DNA of 27,333 bases, from contig NW_006766919.1 in NCBI RefSeq assembly GCF_000275845.1, forward strand, positions 278,418 through 305,750. Reading direction: 5' to 3'. The translations under genes were made by a program, and so were the position numbers. Below, piece by piece: positions 1 through 8,361 of this stretch; position 1 is the stretch's first letter; each line of letters starts with the position of its first letter. Origin of the DNA: Dichomitus squalens LYAD-421 SS1. Its lineage: Eukaryota; Basidiomycota; Agaricomycetes; Polyporales; Polyporaceae. The notes beneath the pieces are model-generated. The model had not been told where the DNA came from. It did no database searches and worked only from the letters and a program-made list of their open reading frames with translations.

Positions 1-498
1 CGCGCATACTACGAGAACCTTCGCCTCGAAGGATACTCGGACGCCGACTGGGGATCCAACCCGGACGACCGCCGCTCGATCTCTGGTTACGCGTTTCTCG
101 TCGGGAATGCGGTCGTCGCCTGGAGCTCGAAGAAGCAGACCACCGTTGCGCTCTCTTCGATGGAGGCTGAGTATATGGCAGTCGCGTACGCTGCGCGGCA
201 CACGATTTGGATGCGCGCCATGCTCGCGGAACTGACCTGTGAACAGCGGGACGCCACTACTCTCAAGGCTGACAACAAATCAGCGATCGAGCTGTCGAAG
301 GACAATGTCCAGCATTCAAGGTCAAAACACATCGATATCCGGCATCATTTCATTCGGGAATGCATCGCCGCCGACACGATTCGACTGGAATATTGCCCGA
401 CGGACATCAATTCGGCCGACTTGTTCACGAAGGCCCTTGCACGCGATCGTTTTCAGGCTTTGCGCACACAACTCGGCATCTTGCCGATGCAGAGTTGA
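1..498 (+). CDS. Ty1/copia retrotransposon polyprotein, C-terminal end (RNase H), 5' end outside window
   Basis: The reading frame is open from base 1 to a TGA at 496-498. The first 54 codons precede the first in-frame ATG at 160, so this is the tail of a longer pol protein. It reads GYSDADWGSNPDDRRS near the start, then AWSSKKQTTVALSS, then SMEAEYMA, ADNKSAIELS and HSRSKHIDIRHHFIRE. These are the standard blocks of Ty1/copia RNase H, which degrades the RNA strand of the RNA/DNA hybrid during reverse transcription. The part seen is uninterrupted. A polypurine tract and LTR follow directly, in the order expected for the 3' end of a copia element. Gag, protease, integrase and most of reverse transcriptase would lie to the left of the window, so activity of the element cannot be judged. 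Confidence 0.93.
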   Translation, partial: RAYYENLRLEGYSDADWGSNPDDRRSISGYAFLVGNAVVAWSSKKQTTVALSSMEAEYMAVAYAARHTIWMRAMLAELTCEQRDATTLKADNKSAIELSKDNVQHSRSKHIDIRHHFIRECIAADTIRLEYCPTDINSADLFTKALARDRFQALRTQLGILPMQS

Positions 499-505
499 GG
501 GGGAG
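499..505 (+). other. Polypurine tract of the copia element
   Basis: GGGGGAG lies between the pol stop codon (496-498) and the TG that opens the LTR at 506. This is the normal primer position for plus-strand DNA synthesis in copia elements. Confidence 0.75.
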
Positions 506-692
506 TGTTGGAGTATGGTCACGCGCTTGCCTTACTGCTTTGGGCACGCTTTGCGAACGCTTGACGGTGGCACCAACGCCACTACGCCTTCTGTCTCGGA
601 TCTACATTACGATAGTCTTTATGTAGTACATGTATATATAGACTCCCGCGGCTCCGTTGTAGCATCATCTTCTTTCCCCACGAACTTCTACA
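506..692 (+). mobile_element. 3' LTR of the Ty1/copia element (187 bp)
   Basis: It starts TGTTGGAG right after the polypurine tract and ends CTTCTACA, giving TG...CA ends with imperfect terminal inversion. A TATA-like run (TATATATA) is at 633-640. The right end is set independently: from 693 the sequence aligns codon for codon with the NACHT exon of NLR copy 3 (around 23597 onward), so 692/693 is the element-host junction. The 5-bp target duplication should be CTGGG (693-697). Its partner lies beyond the left edge and cannot be seen. The LTR is short but plausible for a fungal copia element. Confidence 0.85.
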
Positions 693-3343
693 CTGGGATT
701 CCGCCTAACTGTCTTTGTCCCCCAAAGCCTGTCTTACGCGTCATGCAACTGGAAGGACCACCTCGCTAGCATTCATCCATCAGATCTGCAACAGGAACTA
801 ACCAGGTTCTTGGGAGAGAAGCTTCTGTTTTGGTTTGAATTACTCAGCCTCCTGAAATGCGTCAATCGCGCCGCCCCTTCGTTGGAAGCAGCGCTCAATG
901 GATATGGTGTGAGTCTAATCGTTGGGATTGACTCATTTGTATCTGATTCTGATTCACGACTGTCATAGGAATCGGGAAGTGATTCCTCAAAGGAGCTTTT
1001 ACTCGATGCAATTTCCTTCATTCGCCGCTTTGCCGGTGTGATATCCCAGGCCGCCCCTCACGTCTACATCTCAGCTCTGCCTTTCTCTCCGACGTCGTCC
1101 AGGGTCCGGAACAACTATCTCCCGTATTTCCCCTGTCTTCCGCTTGTCGATGGCATTCGTGACCGTTGGCCGCAGACTCCTGCCGTCCTCTCAAGGCACA
1201 CAGACTGGGTCCGTTCCGTGGCATACTCCCCTGACGGCCGGCACATTGTGTCAGGCTCGGATGACACGACAGTGCGAGTATGGGATGCGGAGACGGGCGA
1301 AGCAATCCTGGAGCTGTATTGCGGCTCCATTGTTTTGGGGGTTGCTTTCTCGCCGGATGGCCGTCACATTGCCGCAGCGCTCAGTGATCGGACGGTGCGG
1401 ATATGGGATTCCACGACAGGGGAGGCTGTTTGCGAACCTCTCCGGGGTCACGAGGGTGTAGTGTGGTGTGTTGCGTACTCTCCAGATGGACGTCTCATTG
1501 CATCGGGTGATGGGGATGGTCGTATTTTCATCTGGTCCACCGAAGCACTCGGGATGGTTTATGAGCCTATCCTTGGCCATGCATCCGACGTTCGCTGCGT
1601 TGCCTTCTCTCAGACTGGTCAATACATCGCGTCGGGTGCTGACGATAAGACGGTACGGGTGTGGGACGTCGTAGAAGGACACCCTGTCAGCAAGCCCTTC
1701 GAAGGCCATACGGCACGGATCACTTCTGTCCTTTTCTCGCTAGATTGCCTTCGGATTGTCTCGGGATCGGAGGACTCGACAATCCGGATCTGGGACTTCG
1801 AGAGCCAACAGACGTTGCATACAATATCTCACCAGCTTTTGGGTGGTGTGTTGTCTCTCTCGATCGCTCCCGACGGCAGGCGCATCGTCTCTGGATCGGG
1901 CAATGGCAGCGTCCTCATATGGGATATAGAGACATACGAGATTGTCGCGGGGCCATTTGTTGTGCACAGCAACTGGGTATGCGCTGTTAGTTTTTCACCT
2001 GACGGTCGCCATGTCGTATCCGGCTCGTCCGATAGGACAATACGGATATGGTCTACAGAGAAGAGCCCAAGTGTAGAAATTCCTGGCGATGTCTCCTCCG
2101 GTTCATCAGATTCCGCCCCCACGAGCTCTGTGCGCTCGCTCGCGTACTCGCCTGACGGACGCCGAATTTTATCGGGCTCTGAAGATGGCACGATCAACGT
2201 GTGGGATGCGGACACTGGAAAATCCATCGGCAGGCATCTGAAGGGCCATTCCCGCCGCATAACTCGCGTCAGGGTCTCTCCGGATGGCGGTCGCTTTGTT
2301 TCCGCCTCGGGGGATGAGACCCTTCGTGTATGGGACTCGACTACGCTCCAACCCATCGGAGAGCCTCTACGTGGCCATACGCACTGGGTACGGGACGTTG
2401 ATTACTCCCCAGATGGCCGTAGGATTGTCTCAATTTCAGACGACCGCACCATTCGCATTTGGGATGCCGAGACACACGACTGTCTCGTCGGGCCTTTGGA
2501 CGGGTTTGCAGGTGGTGGGGTCGCGTTCGTCGCGTGGTCACCGGATGGCAATCGCATCGCATCCGGCTCGGAGGATGGGACAGTGCGGGTGTGGGATGCT
2601 GAGACGGGGTGCGCTGTTGGCGAGCCATTCAGGGGCCACAAAGACTGGGTCAGGTCTGTTTCGTGGTCCATGGACGGCCGGTATGTACTGTCATCCAGCG
2701 ACGACGGCACAATCAGATCCTGGGATACAGAGAAATGGGAACAGGAAGGCGAGCCTTTACGCGGCCACACGGGCCCTGTGTACAATGTGATGTATTCCCC
2801 GGACTGCCGATGGATTGTGTCCGGGGGCGAGGACGGGACGATCCGGATGTGGGATGCACAGACACGAGAGCCCATTGGGGAAAGCCTGTCCAATTGGTTG
2901 GGAAGCGTTGATTATCTTGCGCTCTCCCCGGATGGTCGCCGTATCATATCAGGTTCGTACTGGTCCACCCGAATCGTTGTTTGGAATGTAGACGCTTTCA
3001 CAGGCAAGTGGCATCTCCTTCTTACATCTGAGATAACCATAAACATACATTTCAAGACCCTCCTGGAGCTCATCCCTCCTTCATCAACTTCAAGGCTGTG
3101 ACAGCAAGCGCAGCCGAAGACCCGCCTGCGTTCACAGCTCCTCCAGAGCACAAGAAGTGGAATGGTTGGATCACGGACAAATACGGTAACCATGTGATGT
3201 GGGTGCCAGACGAGTATCGTGATTCTCTACTGTGGCGAGGGATGGTCAAGGTCATGGGGCGCGAGTCACTCACCATAGATTTCTCGGATGCTTTCTCTGG
3301 AACCGAGTGGGCGAGATGTTACAAGGCTCGGCTTTCTACTTAG
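693..3343 (+). pseudogene. NACHT-WD40 NLR copy 1: 3' portion, split by the copia insertion
   Basis: Three exons can be joined in frame: 693-908, 969-3003 and 3057-3343. Together they give 845 residues with no stop. Intron 1 (909-968, GTGAGT...TAG, 60 bp) matches the 60-bp intron of copy 3. Intron 2 (3004-3056) is GC-AG. The first exon encodes the end of the NACHT-to-WD40 linker ([25 protein letters not shown]). The second encodes 14 WD40 repeats of about 42-44 residues ([22 protein letters not shown]), enough for two seven-bladed propellers. The third ends in the module GRESLTIDF...GTEWAR. The P-loop half of NACHT is missing because the copia LTR interrupts the exon at 692/693. There is no in-frame ATG near the junction, and a TAG at 660-662 blocks read-through from the LTR. 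The right part is otherwise undamaged, so the insertion is probably recent and the gene inactive. Confidence 0.85.
3004..3056 (+). other. GC-AG intron before the C-terminal module, NLR copy 1
   Basis: The donor is AG|GCAAGT at 3002-3009, the strong GC-donor consensus, and the acceptor is TTCAAG at 3051-3056. Removing 53 bp joins phase 1 (G + AC) and opens a frame reading DPPGAHPSF that aligns with DPCGPHPPF in copy 3. Without splicing the frame ends at a TGA at 3099-3101. Acceptors at 3104 and 3113 are also in phase but would remove this conserved peptide. Confidence 0.7.
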
Positions 3344-3985
3344 TTCTACTGGCTCAGTCACTCACCAGGACAAGTGCATGTTTGCCTGTCGTCTTTTCCT
3401 CGAGTCTGAAGCTATGCCATGTCTTTGTTGCGATGTGTCTCGTCATGTACTCAGCTGGATAGTAGTCATACGTGGCACGATGAAGCAACGTGGAAGGGCG
3501 ACACGGTTTCAAGTTAAGTAACGACGCCGGGCGGCACCCATGCAAGGTCGTTGCATACCAACAACATTGGCGTCCCTACTCAACCAGCAGTCATGACATG
3601 ATGTTCGCTTTTTCCTTTGATATTGAAAAGGGTTCCGCTAGCAGATACGTGAAAGCGACTCATACAGCAAGCCTGTTAGAACAGTGTTCCTTGGGCAGGC
3701 GGTCACGACGGTAGCCATCCCATGGCAGACACCGCGCGTAAGTACAAACGACTTCGCACACGACGCGATCTCGTTATAAACAGCCTGCTCCCAGTGAGAA
3801 TCTTGTGCGCCTTCTCGGATACGGACCCTCTGTCGCCCCATTGTTGTTTGATCTTCTGTGTCGAGACATTTTCGCTTGTCCAACACGCGCTCCTTGTGCG
3901 TCGGAGCATTGCGCTTGTCGTTGTGCCTACTCTTTGATTAGGTGACAGGATGAAGCTGGCGCGGGTCATTCGAGTGCCGGTCGAC
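3344..3985. other. Gene-free 3' flank of NLR copy 1, ending in repeat Z1
   Basis: The first 130 bp or so (for example CTCAGTCACTCACCAGGAC, and CATGTCTTTG near 3420) resemble the flank after copy 3 at 26285-26420, so the duplicated unit extends past the gene. No long or conserved ORF is present. The segment from about 3810 is listed separately as Z1. Confidence 0.5.
3810..3950 (-). repeat. Dispersed repeat Z, copy 1
   Basis: The best-conserved stretch, about 3886-3940 (CACGCGCTCCTTGTGCGTC), matches 26712-26765 (CACGCGCTCCTGGTGCGTC) at clearly more than chance. Read on the minus strand, both give a similar peptide: THKERVLDKRKC here and THQERVLNERECR at 26.7 kb. It is probably a scrap of a decayed gene lying downstream of each NLR copy. 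The gene family is not recognised. Confidence 0.5.
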
Positions 3986-4233
3986 CTAGGCATGACTGTG
4001 TCGCGAGCTCAATGGAGGTGCGCGAGGAGAGGAGGATGCGAAGGATGACGTACCTTTACGAGCCTGAGACCTCGGATACTCTGGCGGGATGCCCATTCTA
4101 GCCCGGGGCGTCTGGCAGAGTTGTTGTCTGCTCGGACCCCACGTCTGCAACTTCTTTCGAAGCCTGCTAAGTGCGAGTAAGCCCACGGAAGTCGAGGAAA
4201 GAAGCGAAGAAGACGAGTTTGGGGGTCGTTGTT

Positions 4234-4565
4234 GTGCATGGCGCTCATGTAGCGGAGCGAGCGAAGTGCGGCAGGCAGCGCTGCGGGCGACGGTGCATGT
4301 GCATGTGCCAAGGGATGCAGTGGGACTGACGGACGGCCTGTACGCGCGGATGCGCATAAAAGAGTGAATGGGAGCGAGTGTATGCGTGGAATGCGAGGCG
4401 AGGAGAGGGCAGATAGCATTGCATTCGCGTCCGACCTCTCCCTTGGACCTGCAGCCGATTGACGATGGGCGAGTCTGTGCGACAGGATGCGGGCTACGGG
4501 AGATGCCATTGAATGAGCAAAACGCGTCCGGTCACCCGCGTCACGCCCTACACGACCCACGCCTG
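4234..4565 (-). repeat. Dispersed repeat X, copy 1
   Basis: Two blocks match X copy 2 at 8082-8325. One is GTGCATGGCGCTCATGTAGC (4234) against GTGCACGGTGCTCGTGTAGC (8082). The other runs from about 4455 to 4555, including CACCCGCGTCACGCC. On the minus strand both copies give VGRDAGD followed by ASPVARILS or ASPIAHVLS, so it may be a decayed coding segment. X2 carries about 65 bp not present here. No known family is recognised. Confidence 0.5.
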
Positions 4566-4601
4566 TAGCGCGTACAGGACCAGCGTTCGGTCCTGCGCGC
4601 G

Positions 4602-4808
4602 CGTGACCCCTCCCCCCTAGAAGCTCGATGTTCCCCAGCGCAGCCCTACGATCACCCTATCGCACTCCTTCGCAACGGCGACCACATGTTGTACGGTTTC
4701 CTAGTCCTAGTCGAGGTCCGAGAGCGACTGGAGCAGTGGCGCACCCGACTAATCATCAGTCTTGGAAAGGAAGAACGAGGCGAGGTCTTCCGCTTGAGGG
4801 AGGACTAA
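4602..4808 (+). other. Unassigned coding-like segment (possible orphan exon)
   Basis: The frame starting at 4602 is open to a TAA at 4806-4808. From about 4638 it reads like real protein: QPYDHPIALLRNGDH, then MLYGFLVLVEVRERLEQW, then LGKEERGEVFRLRED. It is rich in charged helix-forming residues, with no low-complexity bias. There is no clear start, splice sites were not resolved, and the family is not recognised. It may be an exon remnant. Confidence 0.25.
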
Positions 4809-5260
4809 GTGGCGTGCGTGTAAGTAAAGTTGCGCGCAAAGAAGCATGGAGTCGTTGCAGCAGCTCCAGGTCTACGAGAACAGCGTCGGCGGAATGTCGC
4901 AAAACGGAAGGGTACGTCGAGGATGTAGGCGAAGTGGAGGGGATAGGCGAGGGTGCGACCGATGGGTGGACGAGCCTCAGTGTGTTGTGAGGTGAGGAAG
5001 GGTAGGATAGCGATTGGGTGGTGAGGGAATTGGGTGAAGGGAAGAGTGCGGTGGACTGCTTCACGGGCTCTTCACACCTCGAGCGTAGGGGCTCGAGCAG
5101 GCTCTCGTTCTCCTGCTTACGTCAAGGCCTGTATGCGCTGGGGGAGCTGTTCGCATTCCCTGTCCCGCCCGGACGACTCGCGGTCTTCCTCTCCTTCTCC
5201 TTCTCCCTCAGCCTGTCCCGCTCACGGTCTCATTCGCTTGCCGCGGTCCTTGCTAGGTAG
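4756..5260 (-). pseudogene. Y family, copy 1: decayed fragment of an Arg/Ser-rich coiled-coil protein gene
   Basis: It is similar to Y2 (6041-6520) and Y3 (about 20040-20420). Plus-strand blocks shared with Y2 include CTCTCCTTCTC (about 5190), CCCGCTCACGGTCTCATTC (about 5217) and GGCTCTTCACACCTCGAGCG (about 5067). On the minus strand it reads KQSTALFPSPNSLTTQ then HNTLRLVHPS. These line up with SKLSAAVLPLPTVL in Y2 and SKLSTDVFPSFNSCTPQ in Y3. Frames are broken, with TGA and TAG codons inside the aligned part, so it is not functional. The parent gene is not identified. Confidence 0.45.
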
Positions 5261-5290
5261 CGGGCACAACGCAATTACGGCAGAGTGGTA

Positions 5291-5880
5291 GCAACTAGCG
5301 CAGGACTTGCAGTAGTGATGCGGCATAGCGTACAACTCTGTAGAGAATATGTCAAACACGACCAGTAGGTACGACGTGTCTGCGTACGTACGCCACAAGA
5401 GTCAAGGGCTCCGGAACCTGTGAATAACGAGCGCAGGGAATATCGAAATCACAACGGACAGACAAGCGCTGCTTCTGGCCATTCTCCGATCTCCTGCGCT
5501 GAAGGAAGCAGGAAGCGTCTATGAGAGTTCCGATCGAGAGACGCAGACGGGCCAGGCAGTACTTTCTGTTACTCGGTTCAACGACTGCTGGCCTTTTGCG
5601 CAGAAGGAACCTGCATATTCAGCGTGCTGCACGAGGGGCCCGGGAATGCTACAAGCATATGGGGAGGAGTCCCTTGACGTTGTTGTCGCAGCACCCTGTG
5701 GTCGCCGAGCTGTGGCGTACACATCAGCCTCCGTCTCGGTCGACATAGCAGACCAAGGACAAACATAATTAGAGACACGGCAGAGTAGTCATATTCACGA
5801 CTCCCAACCTCCAGCGCTGGCACAGGGCATAAATATTTCGCATATAGCTGACTCGAAGCGCACTTACCAGATTCGCCCAC
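5291..5880. other. Gene-poor stretch with one unsupported open frame
   Basis: No recognised gene. One plus frame is open from 5424 to a TAA at 5766-5768 (about 114 codons). It reads RQALLLAILRSPALKEAG and later GEESLDVVVAAPCGRRAV. It has no ATG near its start and no family I recognise. It could be an exon remnant or chance. Confidence 0.3.
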
Positions 5881-5883
5881 CAA

Positions 5884-6938
5884 TCACGACGACCGAGAGG
5901 GGCAAGCATTCCAAATCAAACGCCGCGTCAGGCTTTGAAATGATCCCCGATAGGCCGGGAAGTCACGCTCGCGATAGAGAGGTAGGAGGAGCGAGCTGGT
6001 ACTTGCGCCGGCGGAATAGGATGGACAAGCCCAAGTGCGTCGGGAGGTGAGGCGGGGTAGGATGCCGATAGCAACTGGGGTGTAAGACAGTTGGGAGGGG
6101 GAGGACGGCAGCAGACAGCTTCGAAAGCTCTTCCCGCGTCGAGCGCAACTGATCCAGGAAATCCTCGTGCTCGTGTTCGAGGGCCTGAACGCGCTGCTGG
6201 AGCTGCTTGCGCTCAGACGACATGCGACCCTTCTTTTCCCTCGTCCTGTCTCTTGTCCTCTCCCCATCCCAACCATGTCCCCTTTCCTCTCCTTCTCATT
6301 TTCCCTCTGCCTTTCCCGCTCACAATCTCATTCACGGCTGCGGTCTCGTGCCCGGTCGCGGTCGAAGGTTTCGTTCGTGATCACGGCCTCGGTCTTGTTC
6401 CCGTGACGAACACGAGCCATAACGGTGACTTCGCCCCATGTGCAAAGACTCGAAGGGGCCGTCCGCAAGGTCGTCGACAATGCGCACCAGCGGCAAGAGC
6501 CAGTCAGTCGAAAAGGTCGCAAAAGCTGTTCAGGACGCTCTCATGGTGTGACGGCGGGGGCGAGTGTCCATGACCTTCTCGTGGGCGTGCGCTCGAGCGG
6601 GAATACGGGTAAAAGTAAGGCTGGGGCTTGGCTTCGTATGCCGCGAGGCGCGATGCATGCACTATCCCTCTGGCCGAGAGATGAGAAATGCTGTGGCAGG
6701 ACGGGTAGGGAGGTGCATATGGATTGCGATCGGTGGCGGAGTAAGCTACGGTGGGACCAGAGCATTCTCGTGAGTATCTGCATGGGCTTCGAATTAATTG
6801 AGAAGAATCTCCAGTGGTGGTCAGTCCGAATATCTGGAGTGAAAAGGCTATCCTACTTGTCATGCTGATCGCTCGGTCGGGTACGCAGTCACCGGTTGAG
6901 TTATGGGCGAGAAGGGTAGCCAGCGCTACTAGCGACAA
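5884..6938 (-). pseudogene. Y family, copy 2: the most complete decayed copy
   Basis: The minus strand can be read as consecutive coding-like blocks in different frames. The first, about 6640-6510, is YPYSRSSARPREGHGHSPP and HHESVLNSFCDLFD. The second, about 6500-6400, is DWLLPLVRIVDDLADGPFES then SHRYGSC. An Arg/Glu-rich stretch follows (about 6380-6290). The last, about 6223-6090, is SERKQLQQRVQALEHEHED then LDQLRSTREELSKLSA, a clear short coiled coil. A tandem 4-bp duplication (CAGTCAGT, 6501-6508) creates a TGA exactly between CDLFD and WLLPL; with one unit the two blocks would be continuous. I treat it as a frameshifted gene of unknown function, perhaps with introns I could not place. 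A living gene with unusual splicing is not excluded. Confidence 0.45.
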
Positions 6939-6963
6939 CGGACGGCCCCATGCGCGCAGGACA

Positions 6964-7270
6964 CAACGTGTAGCGCCCGCGTCGCGCGCTACTTTTCTTC
7001 TCTCCCTTCGTACCTGATCGACTCCGTGCTTCGGGATTGTCTCTCCTCGATCTCTCTGCTTCTCTTATCTCACTCGTATCTAGCCCGAGTCTTCCCGAAC
7101 CTTAGAGCTGTTATAGCGCCCGTAACTCGTATATAAACCCAAACTCTGTATGTACAAACACTAGCGTTCAATCGAGACACTCATAACCTGTCTGTTCCTC
7201 GAGCGAACCTCTCTCTTTCCCTCTCGTGACGCGCCACCTACCCCTTCGGGCCAGCGAGCGCGTCACAACG
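6964..7270. repeat. 5-bp target site duplication CAACG on both sides of the solo LTR
   Basis: CAACG occurs at 6964-6968 and again at 7266-7270, directly outside the TG...CA element at 6969-7265. This is the footprint of one integration event followed by LTR-LTR recombination. Confidence 0.75.
6969..7265 (+). mobile_element. Solo LTR (297 bp), probably of a Ty3/gypsy- or copia-type element
   Basis: It begins TGTAGCGC and ends GCGCGTCA, with imperfect terminal inversion, and is flanked by identical CAACG pentamers. A promoter-like TATATAAA lies at 7130-7137. A pyrimidine-rich stretch (about 7000-7070) precedes it. No gag or pol sequence is next to it, so it is a solo LTR left after recombination. 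The superfamily cannot be told from the LTR alone. Orientation is taken from the TATA direction. Confidence 0.7.
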
Positions 7271-7689
7271 CGCACTTCCTCTTTCGGGCCGTCGCACCCG
7301 CGGGCGTCGGATCTGTTCTCTTCCTGACGACATCTCACCCCGGTTTCCGTGTCTTCTTCGTATGACCCTTGCCTACCGACGCTCCTAGACCGCAAAAGCG
7401 ACAGGTGGTACGAAATGAGATGAGTACTGAGTCGAAGGGCAACTCTTCGTGCTTTCATAGATTCGGCCCACAATCACGCCTTCCGCCGTGGGCCTCCTGT
7501 TCTCGCGACTCTTCAACCGCACCCTGCAAGGTCTTTCAGGTGCGTCTACCAAATACAACTCCCTCCCAACGTCTAGGCTCACGTCCATTCCAGACAAATG
7601 TGAGTTGCGTAACGAGCCTATAAAATACATGGGCAAACACTTGGCTAGCGGCGCATCGATAGGGACTATTCACCGCAGGGGCAGCAGCA
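7271..7689. other. Gene-poor spacer after the solo LTR
   Basis: Short overlapping ORFs only. The plus frame from 7488 (GTG start) opens with GLLFSRLFNR, which recalls an ARF-type GTPase N-terminus, but no P-loop follows. I do not call a gene. Confidence 0.4.
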
Positions 7690-7790
7690 ACGCCAACGTC
7701 GGCGACAGCTCAGACGACCTCATGACCTTGTTCTCATGCTCGACGGTCTCAACAAACATCCCGTGCACGTTCTTGAACAAATATGGAGCC
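7690..7790 (-). repeat. Dispersed repeat Z, copy 2 (partial)
   Basis: GACAGCTCAGACGAC at 7704 is identical to 26530-26544. The next 60 bp or so (GTTCTCA..., CCCGTGCACGTTC) resemble 26585-26615. On the minus strand it reads VETVEHENKVMRSSELSP against GTSSELSTVL at 26.5 kb. It is too short to assign a function. Confidence 0.4.
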
Positions 7791-8081
7791 TGTCGAACCC
7801 GCGCCGTTTCTGCGTCGTCTTGGACACGTTCGGCACAGCATCCTAGGTCTCCGGCTCTTTGTGTACGCTACCGTCTGTCTCTGTAGCTCGTACGCCTGTC
7901 AATCTATGCGGACCCGCGAAACAGCGTCAGTAGAGGTGCGCAAGGAAAGCTAGGAATGGGAGGGGGAAGTGCCTTCATGCTCAGGTTCGTTTTTTTTCTT
8001 CTCTAGAAGCTGTGCACGCCGGGGTAAGACTGTCAATATTGCTGGGGAGGAGGGGGTGGGACGAATATCGGGATCGGTACC

Positions 8082-8325
8082 GTGCACGGTGCTCGTGTAG
8101 CGGAGTCCAGTGCGCCTCTGCGCCCGCTTTGCCAGTGAACCTGCGATCGAATAACGATGAGCGAATCCGCGACAGGACGTGGGCTATGGGAGAAGCCACT
8201 GAACCCGCCAAAGACCCCGGATACGGACCGCGGGCTGCATCGGCAAAAGCTCTTCGACCGCCAGAGCAAACAGCAAGACGCGTCCAGTCACCCGCGTCAC
8301 GCCCCACACCACACATGCCCGCAGT
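8082..8325 (-). repeat. Dispersed repeat X, copy 2
   Basis: Pairs with X1 (4234-4565). Shared blocks are GTGCACGGTGCTCGTGTAGC (8082), ACGATGAGCGAATC (about 8153) and CACCCGCGTCACGCC (8288). On the minus strand it reads CGVGRDAGDWTRL and VASPIAHVLSRIRSS. Confidence 0.5.
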
Positions 8326-8361
8326 GCGAACAGAAACAGCCTGGGCGGCAGCCTTCGTTGC

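Noticed and set aside
1829..2356. Long minus-strand ORFs over the WD40 arrays (also 2402-2893, 24658-24990, 25330-25710)
   Set aside because: They are antisense shadows of the repeated plus-strand codons and have repetitive SGE/DTxxRPSGE patterns that mirror SPDGR units.
1172..3003. Regular spacing of near-identical units as a CRISPR-like or satellite array
   Set aside because: The period of about 126-132 bp equals 42-44 codons of WD40 repeats in one open frame. Units vary along their length and there are no spacers.
1038..3101. A stand-alone WD40 protein gene starting at 1038 and ending at 3101
   Set aside because: The apparent start is GTG inside a conserved exon. Alignment with copy 3 shows the exon begins at 969 after a 60-bp intron, and the true end lies after the GC-AG intron at 3343.
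3098..3343. A separate small gene at 3098-3343 (and likewise 18685-18945 and 26027-26284)
   Set aside because: These are the last exons of the three NLR copies, joined by the conserved GC-AG intron. Their apparent starts at 3098 and 18685 are GTG codons in the middle of the conserved exon.
7488..7886. ARF-type small GTPase gene (frame begins GLLFSRLFNR)
   Set aside because: The start is GTG, the resemblance covers about ten residues only, and no GxxxxGKT motif or switch regions follow.
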